Positions 51,722 to 60,676 of a stretch of DNA of 64,000 bases are shown piece after piece (the stretch's first letter is position 1; every line of letters starts with the position of its first letter). The position numbers and the translations under genes were made by a program. Under the pieces are notes generated by a model that was given only the letters and a program-made list of their open reading frames with translations, had not been told where the DNA came from and searched no databases. This DNA is from an uncultured Rhodospirillales bacterium (GTDB lineage Bacteria > Pseudomonadota > Alphaproteobacteria > ATCC43930 > CGMCC-115725), in the NCBI GenBank assembly GCA_903828515.1, contig CAIKMD010000006.1:868001-932000 (forward strand). The letters run 5' to 3'.

Positions 51722-52858
51722 CTATTCGACGACGATCTTCGGCGCGGCGCGCTGCTTGGCGCCGAGCATTTCCCAGATGCGCGTGGCGATCCGGCGATAG
51801 ACCTGGGCGTGCTCGCTCTGCGGCTGGGCGATGACGATCGGCGTGCCGGCGTCCGACGTCTCGCGGATCGCGATGTCGAGCGGCACTTCGCCCAAGAACT
51901 CGACGCCGAGCTTGTCCGCTTCGAGATGCGCGCCGCCATGGCTGAAGATGTCGCTGCGCTCGCCGCAATGCGGACATTTGAAGTAGCTCATGTTCTCGAT
52001 GAAGCCGAGGACCGGCACGTCGACCTTCTTGAACATGGCAAGGCCGCGCCGCGCGTCGAGCAGCGCGATGTCCTGCGGCGTCGAGACGATCACCGCGCCG
52101 GCAAGCGGGACCTGCTGCGCCATCGTCAATTGCGCGTCGCCGGTGCCGGGCGGCATGTCGACCACCATGACGTCGAGCTCGCCCCAGTTCACGTCGCGCA
52201 ACATCTGCTGCAAGGCGCTCATCACCATCGGCCCGCGCCAGATCATCGGCGTGTCCTCGGGCACGAGGAAGCCGATCGACATGCACTTGATCCCGTGCGC
52301 GCGCATCGGCTCGAGGATCTTGCCGTCGGCCGTCGCCGGTTTGCCCGAGATGCCGAGCATGCGCGGCACTGACGGCCCATAGATGTCGGCGTCGAGCACG
52401 CCGATCTTGAGGCCGAGCGATTCAAGCCCGAGCGCCAGGTTGACCGCGGTGGTCGATTTGCCGACGCCGCCTTTGCCCGAGGCGACAGCGATGAAGAATT
52501 TGACGCCGGGCGCCAGCGGCTTTTGCGGCGCCTGGCCGCGGCCCGGTGCTGGATGCGCGTGACCCGGTGCGGCCGCTTGCGGCGCGCGCACCGGCGCGGC
52601 GCCTTGTGCCTTCTCGGCGGTGAGCACCGCCGTCACCGACAGCACACCGGGCAACGCCTCGACGGCTTTTTCGGCCTGGCGCCGCAAGGGCTCCAAATTC
52701 GGCGCGCGCGCGCGATCGACCTCGATCGCGAAAGCGACATGACCCTCGCGCAACTGCACGCCCTGAATCATACCAAGCGCGACGATGTCCTTGCCCTTGT
52801 CGGGATCGATCACGCGAGCCAGCGCGCCGAGTATGTCCTTCTCGGAAACACCGCTCAT
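51722..52858 (-). CDS. Mrp/NBP35-type iron-sulfur carrier ATPase (ApbC)
   Basis: From the ATG at 52858, with AAGGAAG before it, the 378-residue protein has an N-terminal DUF59 domain (ILGALARVIDPDKGKDIV). An alanine/proline linker follows, then the deviant Walker A SGKGGVGKST (127-136). The C-terminal CPHC of YFKCPHCGE holds a bridging 4Fe-4S cluster. It delivers clusters to apoproteins. It converges on the efflux gene and is divergent from hflK. Confidence 0.93.
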   Translation of the reverse strand: MSGVSEKDILGALARVIDPDKGKDIVALGMIQGVQLREGHVAFAIEVDRARAPNLEPLRRQAEKAVEALPGVLSVTAVLTAEKAQGAAPVRAPQAAAPGHAHPAPGRGQAPQKPLAPGVKFFIAVASGKGGVGKSTTAVNLALGLESLGLKIGVLDADIYGPSVPRMLGISGKPATADGKILEPMRAHGIKCMSIGFLVPEDTPMIWRGPMVMSALQQMLRDVNWGELDVMVVDMPPGTGDAQLTMAQQVPLAGAVIVSTPQDIALLDARRGLAMFKKVDVPVLGFIENMSYFKCPHCGERSDIFSHGGAHLEADKLGVEFLGEVPLDIAIRETSDAGTPIVIAQPQSEHAQVYRRIATRIWEMLGAKQRAAPKIVVE

Positions 52859-52944
52859 GCCGTCTTCCTTTTCACTATGCCGCCCATCCTTGACAATAAG
52901 AGACGCCAAGCGCCATGCATAGCGCACACAACAAGGATCAAGCG

Positions 52945-54132
52945 ATGTCTTGGAACCAGGGAGGCGGCGGTGGCGGTCCGTGGGGCGGCGGTGGCGGTGG
53001 CCCCGGCGGTCCGTGGGGCGGCGCCGGCGGTGGCGGTAATTTCCGCCCGCCCAATTTCGAGGATTCGTTGCGTCGCTTGCAGGATCTCCTGCGCCGCATC
53101 CTGCCGGGCGGCGGTGCGCCGCTGGGTGGCGGCAAGGGCTGGCTGCTCGGCTTCGCGGTCATCCTGGCGCTCTGGGTAGCGAGCGGCATCTATCGCGTCG
53201 ATCCCGATCAACAAGGCGTGGTGCTGCGCTTCGGCGCTTACGACCGCTTTGCCAATCCGGGCCTCAACTTCCATCTGCCCTGGCCGATCGAGGAAGCGCT
53301 GACGCCGACGGTGACGCGGATCAATCGCGTCGAGGTCGGTTATCGCGCCAGCCTGCAGCTCGGCCGCACCGGCAGCATCTCGCAGGTCCCCGAGGAATCG
53401 CTGATGCTGACCGGCGACGAGAACATCGTCGACATCAACTTCTCGGTGTTCTGGCTGGTCAAGGATTCGAAGTCCTATCTCTTCAACATCCGCAATCCCG
53501 AACTGACCGTGAAATCCGCGGCCGAGAGCGCGATGCGCGAAGTCATCGGTCATACCGAGATCGCCAGCGCGCTCGCCGAGGGCCGCGGCAAGGTGGAGAT
53601 CGATACGCAGAACCTGCTCCAGGAAATTCTCGACGCCTATGGCGCCGGCATCGGCGTGACCCAGGTTCAGCTTCAGAAAGTCGATCCGCCGGGTCCGGTG
53701 ATCGACGCCTTCCGCGACGTGCAGAGCGCCAAGATCGACATGCAGCGCCTCGTCAATGAAGCGCAGTCCTACGCCAACAACATCGTGCCGGTCGCGCACG
53801 GCGACGCCTCGCGCGTCGATCAGGAGGCACAGGCCTATCGCGCGCAGATCGTCCTGCAGGCGCAGGGCGATGCGTCGCGGTTTCAATCCGTCTATGCCGC
53901 CTATCAGGCATCGCAGGACGTGACCGCCCGCCGTCTCTATATCGAGACGATGGAAAGCATCCTGAAGAACACCAACAAGGTGCTGATCGACCGCACGGCA
54001 TCGGGGACAGGCGTGTTGCCCTATCTCAATCTGCCCGCGTTGCCCGCGACCCGTCCGGCGGGAACGCCCGCACCGGCGGCGGCGCCCACGGGTGCGCTCG
54101 TGCCTGCACCAGCCCCAGGAGGCCAGCGATGA
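52945..54132 (+). CDS. hflK: HflK, FtsH-regulating prohibitin-like protein
   Basis: From the ATG at 52945, with AAGGA upstream, the 395-residue protein has a glycine-rich N-terminus (WNQGGGGGGPWGGGGG). One membrane helix (GWLLGFAVILALWVASGIY) follows, then a SPFH domain with VDPDQQGVVLRFGAYDR and EVIGHTEIASALAEGRGK. HflK and HflC form a cage around the FtsH protease in the inner membrane. Its stop overlaps the hflC start by 4 bases. Confidence 0.94.
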   Translation: MSWNQGGGGGGPWGGGGGGPGGPWGGAGGGGNFRPPNFEDSLRRLQDLLRRILPGGGAPLGGGKGWLLGFAVILALWVASGIYRVDPDQQGVVLRFGAYDRFANPGLNFHLPWPIEEALTPTVTRINRVEVGYRASLQLGRTGSISQVPEESLMLTGDENIVDINFSVFWLVKDSKSYLFNIRNPELTVKSAAESAMREVIGHTEIASALAEGRGKVEIDTQNLLQEILDAYGAGIGVTQVQLQKVDPPGPVIDAFRDVQSAKIDMQRLVNEAQSYANNIVPVAHGDASRVDQEAQAYRAQIVLQAQGDASRFQSVYAAYQASQDVTARRLYIETMESILKNTNKVLIDRTASGTGVLPYLNLPALPATRPAGTPAPAAAPTGALVPAPAPGGQR

Positions 54133-55022
54133 ATTCGCGCACGCTTGGCGTGATCGGCGGCGGCGCCGTCGTTCTCCTGATCGTTCTCTACTCGGTCTTT
54201 TTCACCGTGCAGCAGACCCAGATCGCGCTGGTGCTGCAATTCGGCAAGACGGTGCGCGTGATCGAGGAACCCGGCCTCCAGATGAAGTGGCCGCTCATTC
54301 AAAATGTCGTGATCTACGATCGCCGGATTCTCGATTACGAACCGCCGGCGGAAGAAGTGATCGCCTCGGACCAGAAGCGTCTCGTGGTCGACACCTATGC
54401 GCGGTTCAAGATCACCAATCCGCTGCTGTTCTATCAATCGGTCGGCACCGAGATCGTGGCCGACGCGCGTCTCGGCTCGATCATCAGCGCGTCGCTGCGC
54501 CGGGTCGTCGGCAATGTCGAGCTGCAGGCGGTGATCTCCGATCAGCGCGCCAACATCATGCGCCAGATCCGCGACGAGGTGAACGGTCAGGCCAAGGGCT
54601 TCGGCATCGACGTCGTCGACGTGCGGCTGCGCCGCGCCGATCTGCCGACCGAGAACGAGCAGGCGATCTACGAACGGATGAAGACCGAACGCCAGCGCGA
54701 GGCCGCGCAATATCGCGGCCAGGGCGCCCAGCAGGCACAGCAGATCCGCGCCGATGCCGACCGGCAACGCGTCGAGATTCTCGCCGACGCGCAAAAACAG
54801 GCTCAGATTCTGCGGGGCCAGGGCGATTCCGAAAGCATCAAGACCTATGCCACGGCCTACAACCAGGACCCGGCCTTCTTCTCGTTTTATCGCTCGTTGC
54901 AGGCCTATCGCGAGGCGTTGACCGGGGCCGGCACAACGTTGGTGCTCAACCCGGATAGCGAGTTCTTCAAATACCTCGAAGCAGGTCCGGCGGGCGCGAC
55001 CGGGGCGGGACCGCGACGGTGA
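54129..55022 (+). CDS. hflC: HflC, FtsH-regulating prohibitin-like protein
   Basis: The 297-residue protein has one N-terminal helix (LGVIGGGAVVLLIVLYSVFF). The SPFH domain carries QQTQIALVLQFGKTVRVI, MKWPLIQNVVIYDRRILDY and DVVDVRLRRADLPTENEQAIY. A coiled helix follows with YRGQGAQQAQQIRADADRQ. It pairs with HflK. A Deg protease gene follows after 87 bases, a common arrangement of membrane quality control genes. Confidence 0.95.
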   Translation: MNSRTLGVIGGGAVVLLIVLYSVFFTVQQTQIALVLQFGKTVRVIEEPGLQMKWPLIQNVVIYDRRILDYEPPAEEVIASDQKRLVVDTYARFKITNPLLFYQSVGTEIVADARLGSIISASLRRVVGNVELQAVISDQRANIMRQIRDEVNGQAKGFGIDVVDVRLRRADLPTENEQAIYERMKTERQREAAQYRGQGAQQAQQIRADADRQRVEILADAQKQAQILRGQGDSESIKTYATAYNQDPAFFSFYRSLQAYREALTGAGTTLVLNPDSEFFKYLEAGPAGATGAGPRR

Positions 55023-55109
55023 CGAGCTTCTCCCCACGGCCGCTGGCGAGTCGTGCTATAGTTTTTTAGACTTCGCCGCCGCACCCGTTTGTCCGAGGGA
55101 GAACCGTTC

Positions 55110-56687
55110 GTGAACCGGGCCACGCCCCGCCTGATCGTATCGTCGTGCGCCGCCACCAGGCGCGTCCTGCTCGCCGCGGGTTTCGTTGCCGCCATCGTCC
55201 TGCCGTTGGGCCTTTCGGCCCAGGCAGCGGGCGGTCCCGGTCCCGAGGGTTTTGCCGACCTAGCGCAGAAACTCCTGCCGGCGGTCGTGAATATCTCGAG
55301 CACCCAGACGATCAAGCCCGACCAGACCAAGCCGCAACCGGGCCAGCGCCAGAGCCAGCGGGGCGGACAGGGTCAGGGCGATCCGGGCGACAACAGCCTC
55401 GGTCCCGACGTGCCGCAATTCCCGCCGGGCTCGCCGTTCGAGCAGTTCTTCAAGGATTTCCTCGACCGCAACGGCCAGGGCCAGGGCCGCAACGCGCTGC
55501 CGCGTCAGCAGACGTCGCTGGGCTCGGGCTTCATCATCGATCCGTCCGGTCTCGTCGTGACCAACAACCACGTCATCGACGAAGCCGACGAGATCACGGT
55601 GACGCTGCAGGACGACACCAATTTCAAGGCCGAGCTGGTCGGCCGCGACGTCAAGACCGATCTCGCGCTGCTGCGCATCAAACCGAGCAAACCGTTGCCC
55701 TCGGTCAAATTCGGCGACAGCGATCAGACGCGGGTCGGTGATTGGGTGCTGGCGATCGGCAATCCGTTCGGGCTGGGCGGCTCGGTGACGGCGGGCATTC
55801 TTTCGGCCCGCGCGCGCGAGATCAACGCCGGCCCTTATGACGATTTCCTGCAGACCGATGCCTCGATCAATCGCGGCAATTCGGGCGGGCCGATGTTCAA
55901 CCTGGCCGGCGACGTGATCGGCATCAACACCGCGATCTATTCGCCTTCGGGCGGCTCGATCGGTATCGGCTTCGCGATCCCGGCCAATCTGGCCAAGCCC
56001 GTCATCGATCAGCTCAAGCAATATGGCCGGCCGCGCCGCGGCTGGCTCGGCGTCAACATTCAAAGCGTCAGCGACGAGATCGCCGAGAGCCTCGGCCTCG
56101 ACAAGCCGCGCGGCGCGCTGATCGCCAGCGTGCATGACGGCGGTCCCGCCCAGGTCGCGGGCATTCAGCCCGGCGACGTCGTGCTCAGCTTCGACGGCAA
56201 GGAAGTCGTCGACATGAAGCATCTGCCGCGCATCGTCGCCGAAACGCCGATCGAGAAGAGCGCGAAGGTCACGGTCTGGCGCAAGCGCAAGGAATTGACC
56301 CTCGACGTGAAAGTCGGCGAGCTCAAGGAAGACATCGCATCGGCGTCCGCGACGACGAAAGATAAAACGCCGCCGGCGCCGGTCGACACGGTCAAGGCGC
56401 TCGGCTTGTCGATGGCGAACGTGACGCCCGACCTGCGCGATCGTTACGGGCTTGGCGACGACGTCACCGGCGTCGTCATCACCGATATCGACGGCAGCGG
56501 CCCGGCTGCCGACAAGGGCATGCGCGCGGGCGATGTGGTCGTCGAAGTCGCGCAGGACGATGTCAAAACCACCGCGCAGATCCTGGCCAAGATCGACGAC
56601 GCCAAGAAGGCGGGACGCAAATCCGTCCTGCTATTGGTCGATCGTCAGGGCGATCTGCGTTTCGTCGCGCTGAAACTCGACGGCTGA
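55110..56687 (+). CDS. Deg/HtrA-family periplasmic serine protease
   Basis: From the GTG at 55110, with GGGAG upstream, the 525-residue protein has a signal peptide ending LSAQA and a Q/G-rich linker. The trypsin-like domain carries the triad H144 (TNNHVIDEAD), D174 (TDLALLRI) and S248 (NRGNSGGPMFN). Two PDZ domains follow, the first around GWLGVNIQSVSDEIAESLG. It degrades or refolds damaged envelope proteins, like DegP or MucD. TTG at 55089 is a weaker start. Confidence 0.94.
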   Translation: MNRATPRLIVSSCAATRRVLLAAGFVAAIVLPLGLSAQAAGGPGPEGFADLAQKLLPAVVNISSTQTIKPDQTKPQPGQRQSQRGGQGQGDPGDNSLGPDVPQFPPGSPFEQFFKDFLDRNGQGQGRNALPRQQTSLGSGFIIDPSGLVVTNNHVIDEADEITVTLQDDTNFKAELVGRDVKTDLALLRIKPSKPLPSVKFGDSDQTRVGDWVLAIGNPFGLGGSVTAGILSARAREINAGPYDDFLQTDASINRGNSGGPMFNLAGDVIGINTAIYSPSGGSIGIGFAIPANLAKPVIDQLKQYGRPRRGWLGVNIQSVSDEIAESLGLDKPRGALIASVHDGGPAQVAGIQPGDVVLSFDGKEVVDMKHLPRIVAETPIEKSAKVTVWRKRKELTLDVKVGELKEDIASASATTKDKTPPAPVDTVKALGLSMANVTPDLRDRYGLGDDVTGVVITDIDGSGPAADKGMRAGDVVVEVAQDDVKTTAQILAKIDDAKKAGRKSVLLLVDRQGDLRFVALKLDG

Positions 56688-56690
56688 TCG

Positions 56691-57974
56691 TCAGCCGGTG
56701 GCCGTGGCGAGCTGTTCTTTGCGCGTCGTGCCGTGGCCGATGCGCAGGACCAGCACCGCGGCGAGGATGCACAGCGCGCCCGACATCAGGACCGGGATTT
56801 CGTAATCGCCGAGGAACGAGCGCAGCGCGCCCGCCTCGAAGGCGACAGCGCCCGCGCCGAGCTGATGTCCGGCGAGCAGCCAGCCGAAGATGATCGGCGT
56901 GTCCTGCTTGCCGAATAGTTCGCTCGTCAGCCGCACCGTCGGCGGGACGGTCGCGATCCAGTCGAGCCCGTAGAACGCCGCGAAGAACGACAACCCATAG
57001 AGCGAGAAGCCGGAGTAGGGCAGGTACAGCAGCGACAGGCCGCGCAGGCCGTAATACCAGAACAATAATTTGCGCGCGTCGTAACGATCGGACAGCCAAC
57101 CCGACGCGGTGGTGCCGACCAGATCGAAGATACCCATCGCGGCGAGCAGGCTCGCGCCGGTGACTTCCGGGATGCCGTGATCGATGCAATAGGAAATCAG
57201 ATGCGTGCCGATCAGCCCATTGGTGCTGGCGCCGCAAATGAAGAAGCTCGCGAACAGCAGCCAGAACCCGCCCGATTTGGCGGCACGCCCCAGGCCCGCG
57301 AAAGCGACCGTGATCGGATTGGCGTGTGCGACCGGCGGATTGGCGCGTCCATCGCCGCCATAAGGGATGGCGCCGATATCGGCGGGATCCTCGGGCAGCA
57401 GAAAGTAAACGATCGGGATCATCGCGGCGGCAACCACGGCGGCGATCCACACCACCGGCTGCCAGCCATGGTTCTGCGCGACGGCCGCAAGAATAGGAAG
57501 GAAGACGAGTTGGCCGGTTGCGGTGCTCGCCGTGATGATGCCCATGACGAGACCCTGGCGCTTGGCGAACCACCGGTTGACGATGGTCGCACCCAATACC
57601 AGCGCGGTGACCCCGGAACCCAGCCCGACGCCCAGTCCCCAGGTCAGCACCAATTGCCATTGCGCCGTCATGAAGGTGCTGGCGCCGACACTGGCGGTGA
57701 TCAGGGTCAGAGCGAGAAGCACGGTGCGGCGAATGCCGATCTGCTGCATCAGCGCGGCGGCGAACGGCCCCATCAATCCATAGAGAACGATGTTGATCGA
57801 GATCGCGAACGAGATCGCGCCGCGGCTCCAGCCGAAGGCATCCTCGAACGGCACGATGAGGACGCTGGGGGTCGAGCGAATGCCGACCGCCGTGAGCAGG
57901 ACGAGAAAGGTCACCGCCGCGACCAGCCAGGCGTAATGAACCCGGTTGCCCAACAACTTCGCCAAGGCCCGCAT
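56691..57974 (-). CDS. MFS transporter under TetR control
   Basis: The 427-residue protein has 12 hydrophobic segments. The order HYAWLVAAVTFLVLLTAVG, GAISFAISINIVLYGLMGPF, SGWLSDRYDARKLL and DWIATVPPTVRLTSELFG resembles monocarboxylate or oxalate/formate-type MFS proteins. GAGGAG precedes the ATG. Two palindromic operators lie between it and the divergent tetR gene, so expression is probably substrate-induced. The substrate is unknown. Confidence 0.88.
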   Translation of the reverse strand: MRALAKLLGNRVHYAWLVAAVTFLVLLTAVGIRSTPSVLIVPFEDAFGWSRGAISFAISINIVLYGLMGPFAAALMQQIGIRRTVLLALTLITASVGASTFMTAQWQLVLTWGLGVGLGSGVTALVLGATIVNRWFAKRQGLVMGIITASTATGQLVFLPILAAVAQNHGWQPVVWIAAVVAAAMIPIVYFLLPEDPADIGAIPYGGDGRANPPVAHANPITVAFAGLGRAAKSGGFWLLFASFFICGASTNGLIGTHLISYCIDHGIPEVTGASLLAAMGIFDLVGTTASGWLSDRYDARKLLFWYYGLRGLSLLYLPYSGFSLYGLSFFAAFYGLDWIATVPPTVRLTSELFGKQDTPIIFGWLLAGHQLGAGAVAFEAGALRSFLGDYEIPVLMSGALCILAAVLVLRIGHGTTRKEQLATATG

Positions 57975-57989
57975 CGCACGCTCCTCAAT

Positions 57990-58005
57990 GAGACAGATCT
58001 GTCTC
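57990..58005. promoter_or_regulatory. TetR operator A
   Basis: GAGACAGATCTGTCTC is a perfect 16-bp palindrome 16 bases before the MFS start codon. A related copy lies at 58018-58033. Confidence 0.75.
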
Positions 58006-58017
58006 GTCTGTTGAAAA

Positions 58018-58033
58018 GATACAGACCTGTCTC
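58018..58033. promoter_or_regulatory. TetR operator B
   Basis: GATACAGACCTGTCTC differs from operator A at two of 16 positions. The centres of the two sites are 28 bases apart, so two dimers could bind on nearby faces of the helix and control both divergent genes. Confidence 0.68.
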
Positions 58034-58047
58034 TATCATGTCAATCC

Positions 58048-58689
58048 ATGGCGAAACAGAAAACGGCGACGGCAAACCCGGCAAAGCCTACGGACGAGGA
58101 CAATCCCTCGGCGCGGGCGCGGCTCCTCGCCGTCGCCAGCGATCTGTTCTATCGCCACGGCATCCGTTCGGTCGGCATCGATCAGGTGATCGCCGAGGCG
58201 AACGTGGCGAAGATGAGTCTCTATCGCAGCTTTGCCTCGAAGGACGAACTCGCGGCGGCCTATCTCAAGGAGCGCGACCGGCTTTATTGGCTGTGGTGGG
58301 AAAGCGTGACCGGCGAACATCCCGGCGCCCCGCGCGATCAACTGCTCGCGTTGTTTCGTGCCCTTTCGAAATTGCCGGCGCGGCCCGGCTGGCGCGGTTG
58401 CCCGTTCACCAATGCGGCGACCGAATTCCCCGAGCCCGATCATCCGGCGCGCCGCGTCGCCGAGGACAACAAGCGCCAACTGCGCCGCCGCCTCGCCGAT
58501 CTCGCGCGCAGCGCCGGCGCGCGCGAACCCGAGAGTCTCGGCGATCAACTCGTGTTGCTGTTCGAGGGTGTTTATTCGAGCGCGCAGACTTTCGGCGCCG
58601 CGAGCCCGGCGAAGCGCGTGGTGCAGGCGGCTGAGGCTTTGTTAGCCGCTCAACTCGGCAAGGCGCCGACGATCTCGTCTTCGCGATAA
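58048..58689 (+). CDS. TetR-family regulator of the MFS gene
   Basis: The 213-residue protein has the helix-turn-helix region LLAVASDLFYRHGIRSVG, IDQVIAEANVAKMSLYRSF, and the C-terminal GWRGCPFTNAATEFP segment seen in a common TetR subgroup. It lies 14 bases from operator B and should repress itself and the MFS gene. Its last 40 bases overlap the 3' end of serB on the other strand. Confidence 0.88.
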   Translation: MAKQKTATANPAKPTDEDNPSARARLLAVASDLFYRHGIRSVGIDQVIAEANVAKMSLYRSFASKDELAAAYLKERDRLYWLWWESVTGEHPGAPRDQLLALFRALSKLPARPGWRGCPFTNAATEFPEPDHPARRVAEDNKRQLRRRLADLARSAGAREPESLGDQLVLLFEGVYSSAQTFGAASPAKRVVQAAEALLAAQLGKAPTISSSR

Positions 58690-59573
58690 CCCTGCGCATA
58701 AAGCAGCGCGGTCAGATCGGCGTGATCGACGCGCAAGCGCGCCTGCGCCGCCACCACGGGCTTGGCGCGATAGGCAACGCCCATGCCGGCCGCCTCGATC
58801 ATCGCGAGATCGTTGGCGCCGTCGCCGACCGCGAGGACCGCATCGAACGCGAGACCGCGCTCCACCGCGAGCAGCGTGAGTGTCGCGAGCTTGGCTTCGC
58901 GTCCCAGCACCGGCTCGCGCACCGCGCCGGCGAGCTTCCCGTTTTCGACGATGAGTTCGTTGGCGACGGCAAGATCGAAGCCGATCCTGTCGCGCACCTG
59001 ATCGGCAAAGACGCGAAACCCGCCCGAGACCAGCGCGGCATAGGCGCCATGCGCGCGCATCGTTGCGACCAGAGCCTGGGCGCCCGGCGTGATACGGATG
59101 CGCGATGCGGCTTCGGCCAGCACGCTTTCCGGCATGTCCTCGAGCAGCGCCACGCGCTCGCGCAGGGCTTCGGCGAAATCGACCTCGCCGTTCATCGCGC
59201 GCGCGGTGATCGCGGCGATCTGCGCGCCGATGCCTTTGATCGCCGCCAGCTCGTCGAGCATTTCGTTGGCGATGATCGTCGCTTCCATGTCGGCGATCAG
59301 CAAGGCCTTGCGCCGTCCGTCGGCCTGCTGCGCCAGCACGTCGATCTTCACGGGTTCGGATGATTGCGCGAACGCGGCGCGGATGGCGGCATCGGCCTGG
59401 TCGGGCGCCAGATCGGCAAAAGGAATATCGCAGGCGAGCAGGGGAGCGAGCCAGTCGATGCCGTCGACCCGCGCGCCAAGATCGGCGAGCGCGCGCTTGG
59501 CTTCATCCGCGGCGAAGGCGATCTGCGATCCGCCCCGTTCCGCCGCCACCAATGTCAGCACGCATTCGCTCAT
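58650..59573 (-). CDS. serB: Phosphoserine phosphatase
   Basis: The 307-residue HAD enzyme has motif I LLIADMEATIIANEM (D95, E97, T99), motif II LVSGGFR and a late VGDGANDLAMIEAAG. It releases serine from phosphoserine. Position 97 is Glu where the usual motif DxDxT has Asp, a change that may keep acid-base catalysis. ATG at 59573 or 59579 starts it. It overlaps the convergent tetR gene by 40 bases and is divergent from miaA. Confidence 0.92.
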   Translation of the reverse strand: MSECVLTLVAAERGGSQIAFAADEAKRALADLGARVDGIDWLAPLLACDIPFADLAPDQADAAIRAAFAQSSEPVKIDVLAQQADGRRKALLIADMEATIIANEMLDELAAIKGIGAQIAAITARAMNGEVDFAEALRERVALLEDMPESVLAEAASRIRITPGAQALVATMRAHGAYAALVSGGFRVFADQVRDRIGFDLAVANELIVENGKLAGAVREPVLGREAKLATLTLLAVERGLAFDAVLAVGDGANDLAMIEAAGMGVAYRAKPVVAAQARLRVDHADLTALLYAQGYREDEIVGALPS

Positions 59574-59647
59574 TCCCATTTTATCGGGGAGGGCGATCCG
59601 AAACGCAAGCCGGCGCTCCTCCCGCGCCAACGTGCTAGAACCCGCTC

Positions 59648-60613
59648 ATGCACGCACCATCCGATATTCCGATCGTCATCGTCGCCGGCCCCACGGCCAG
59701 CGGCAAATCGGCGCTCGCCCTGGCGCTTGCGCAAGAATTCGACGGCACGCTCATCAACGCTGATAGCCAGCAGGTTTATCGCGATCTGCGCGTTTTGACC
59801 GCGCGGCCGAGTGCGGCCGAGGAAGGTCGCGTGCCCCATCGTCTCTATGGGACGATCGATGCGGCCGAGAGCTGTTCGGTCGGACGCTGGCGCGAGGCGG
59901 CAATCGTCGAAATCGATGCGGCGAAAGCGGCGGGCCGCTTGCCGATCCTCGTCGGCGGTACCGGACTCTATATCGAGGGGTTGTTGAAGGGCCTCGCCGA
60001 ATTGCCGGCGATTCCAGCCGCGTCGCGCGACGCGGCCCAGGCGCTTCACGCCAAACTCGGCGGCGCGGCGTTTCGCGACGAACTCGCCAAGCTCGATCCC
60101 GAAGCCGCGGCGAAACTCGTGCCCGGCGATACCCAACGCCTCACCCGCGCTTACGAGGTCGCGATCGCCACCGGTCGGTCGTTGACGGAATGGCAGCGCC
60201 ATCCGGTTGCGACGCCCGCGTTCAAGGCCGGGGCGATCGTCCTGCTGCCCGAGCGGGCGGGGCTCAACCCGGCGCTCGATGCGCGGGTCGAGCGGATGAT
60301 GGCGGCGGGCGCAGTCGACGAGGTGCGGGCTTTGCTCGCGCGCGGGCTCGCTCCCGAATTGCCGGCGATGAAGGCGGTGGGGGTGCGCGAGATCGGTGCC
60401 TGGCTCGCCGGTAACACCACGCGCGAGGCCGCGATTGCTGCGATGCAGCAGGCGACGCGGCGCTATGCCAAGCGGCAATACACCTGGTTCGGCCATCGGC
60501 TGAACGAGACCGAGTCGCTCCAAAATCAGGTGGTCAAAGAGCAATTTTCGGAAAGTTTATTACCCAATATATTTTCGTTTATTCGTGCGTTTCTGTTGAC
60601 CCACCCGGTTTAG
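59648..60613 (+). CDS. miaA: tRNA dimethylallyltransferase
   Basis: The 321-residue protein begins with the P-loop VAGPTASGKSALALAL and has NADSQQVYRDLRVLTARPS, PHRLYG, LVGGTGLYIEGLLKGL and the C-terminal QATRRYAKRQYTWF. It adds the isopentenyl group to A37 of tRNAs that read UNN codons. It is 75 bases from serB, divergent. It ends 63 bases before ilvB. Confidence 0.95.
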   Translation: MHAPSDIPIVIVAGPTASGKSALALALAQEFDGTLINADSQQVYRDLRVLTARPSAAEEGRVPHRLYGTIDAAESCSVGRWREAAIVEIDAAKAAGRLPILVGGTGLYIEGLLKGLAELPAIPAASRDAAQALHAKLGGAAFRDELAKLDPEAAAKLVPGDTQRLTRAYEVAIATGRSLTEWQRHPVATPAFKAGAIVLLPERAGLNPALDARVERMMAAGAVDEVRALLARGLAPELPAMKAVGVREIGAWLAGNTTREAAIAAMQQATRRYAKRQYTWFGHRLNETESLQNQVVKEQFSESLLPNIFSFIRAFLLTHPV

Positions 60614-60676
60614 GCCTTTAGGGTTGCCGCCTTCGCGCCGGAAAAAGAGGGCCGGCAGGACACTTGGGAGCTTGTC

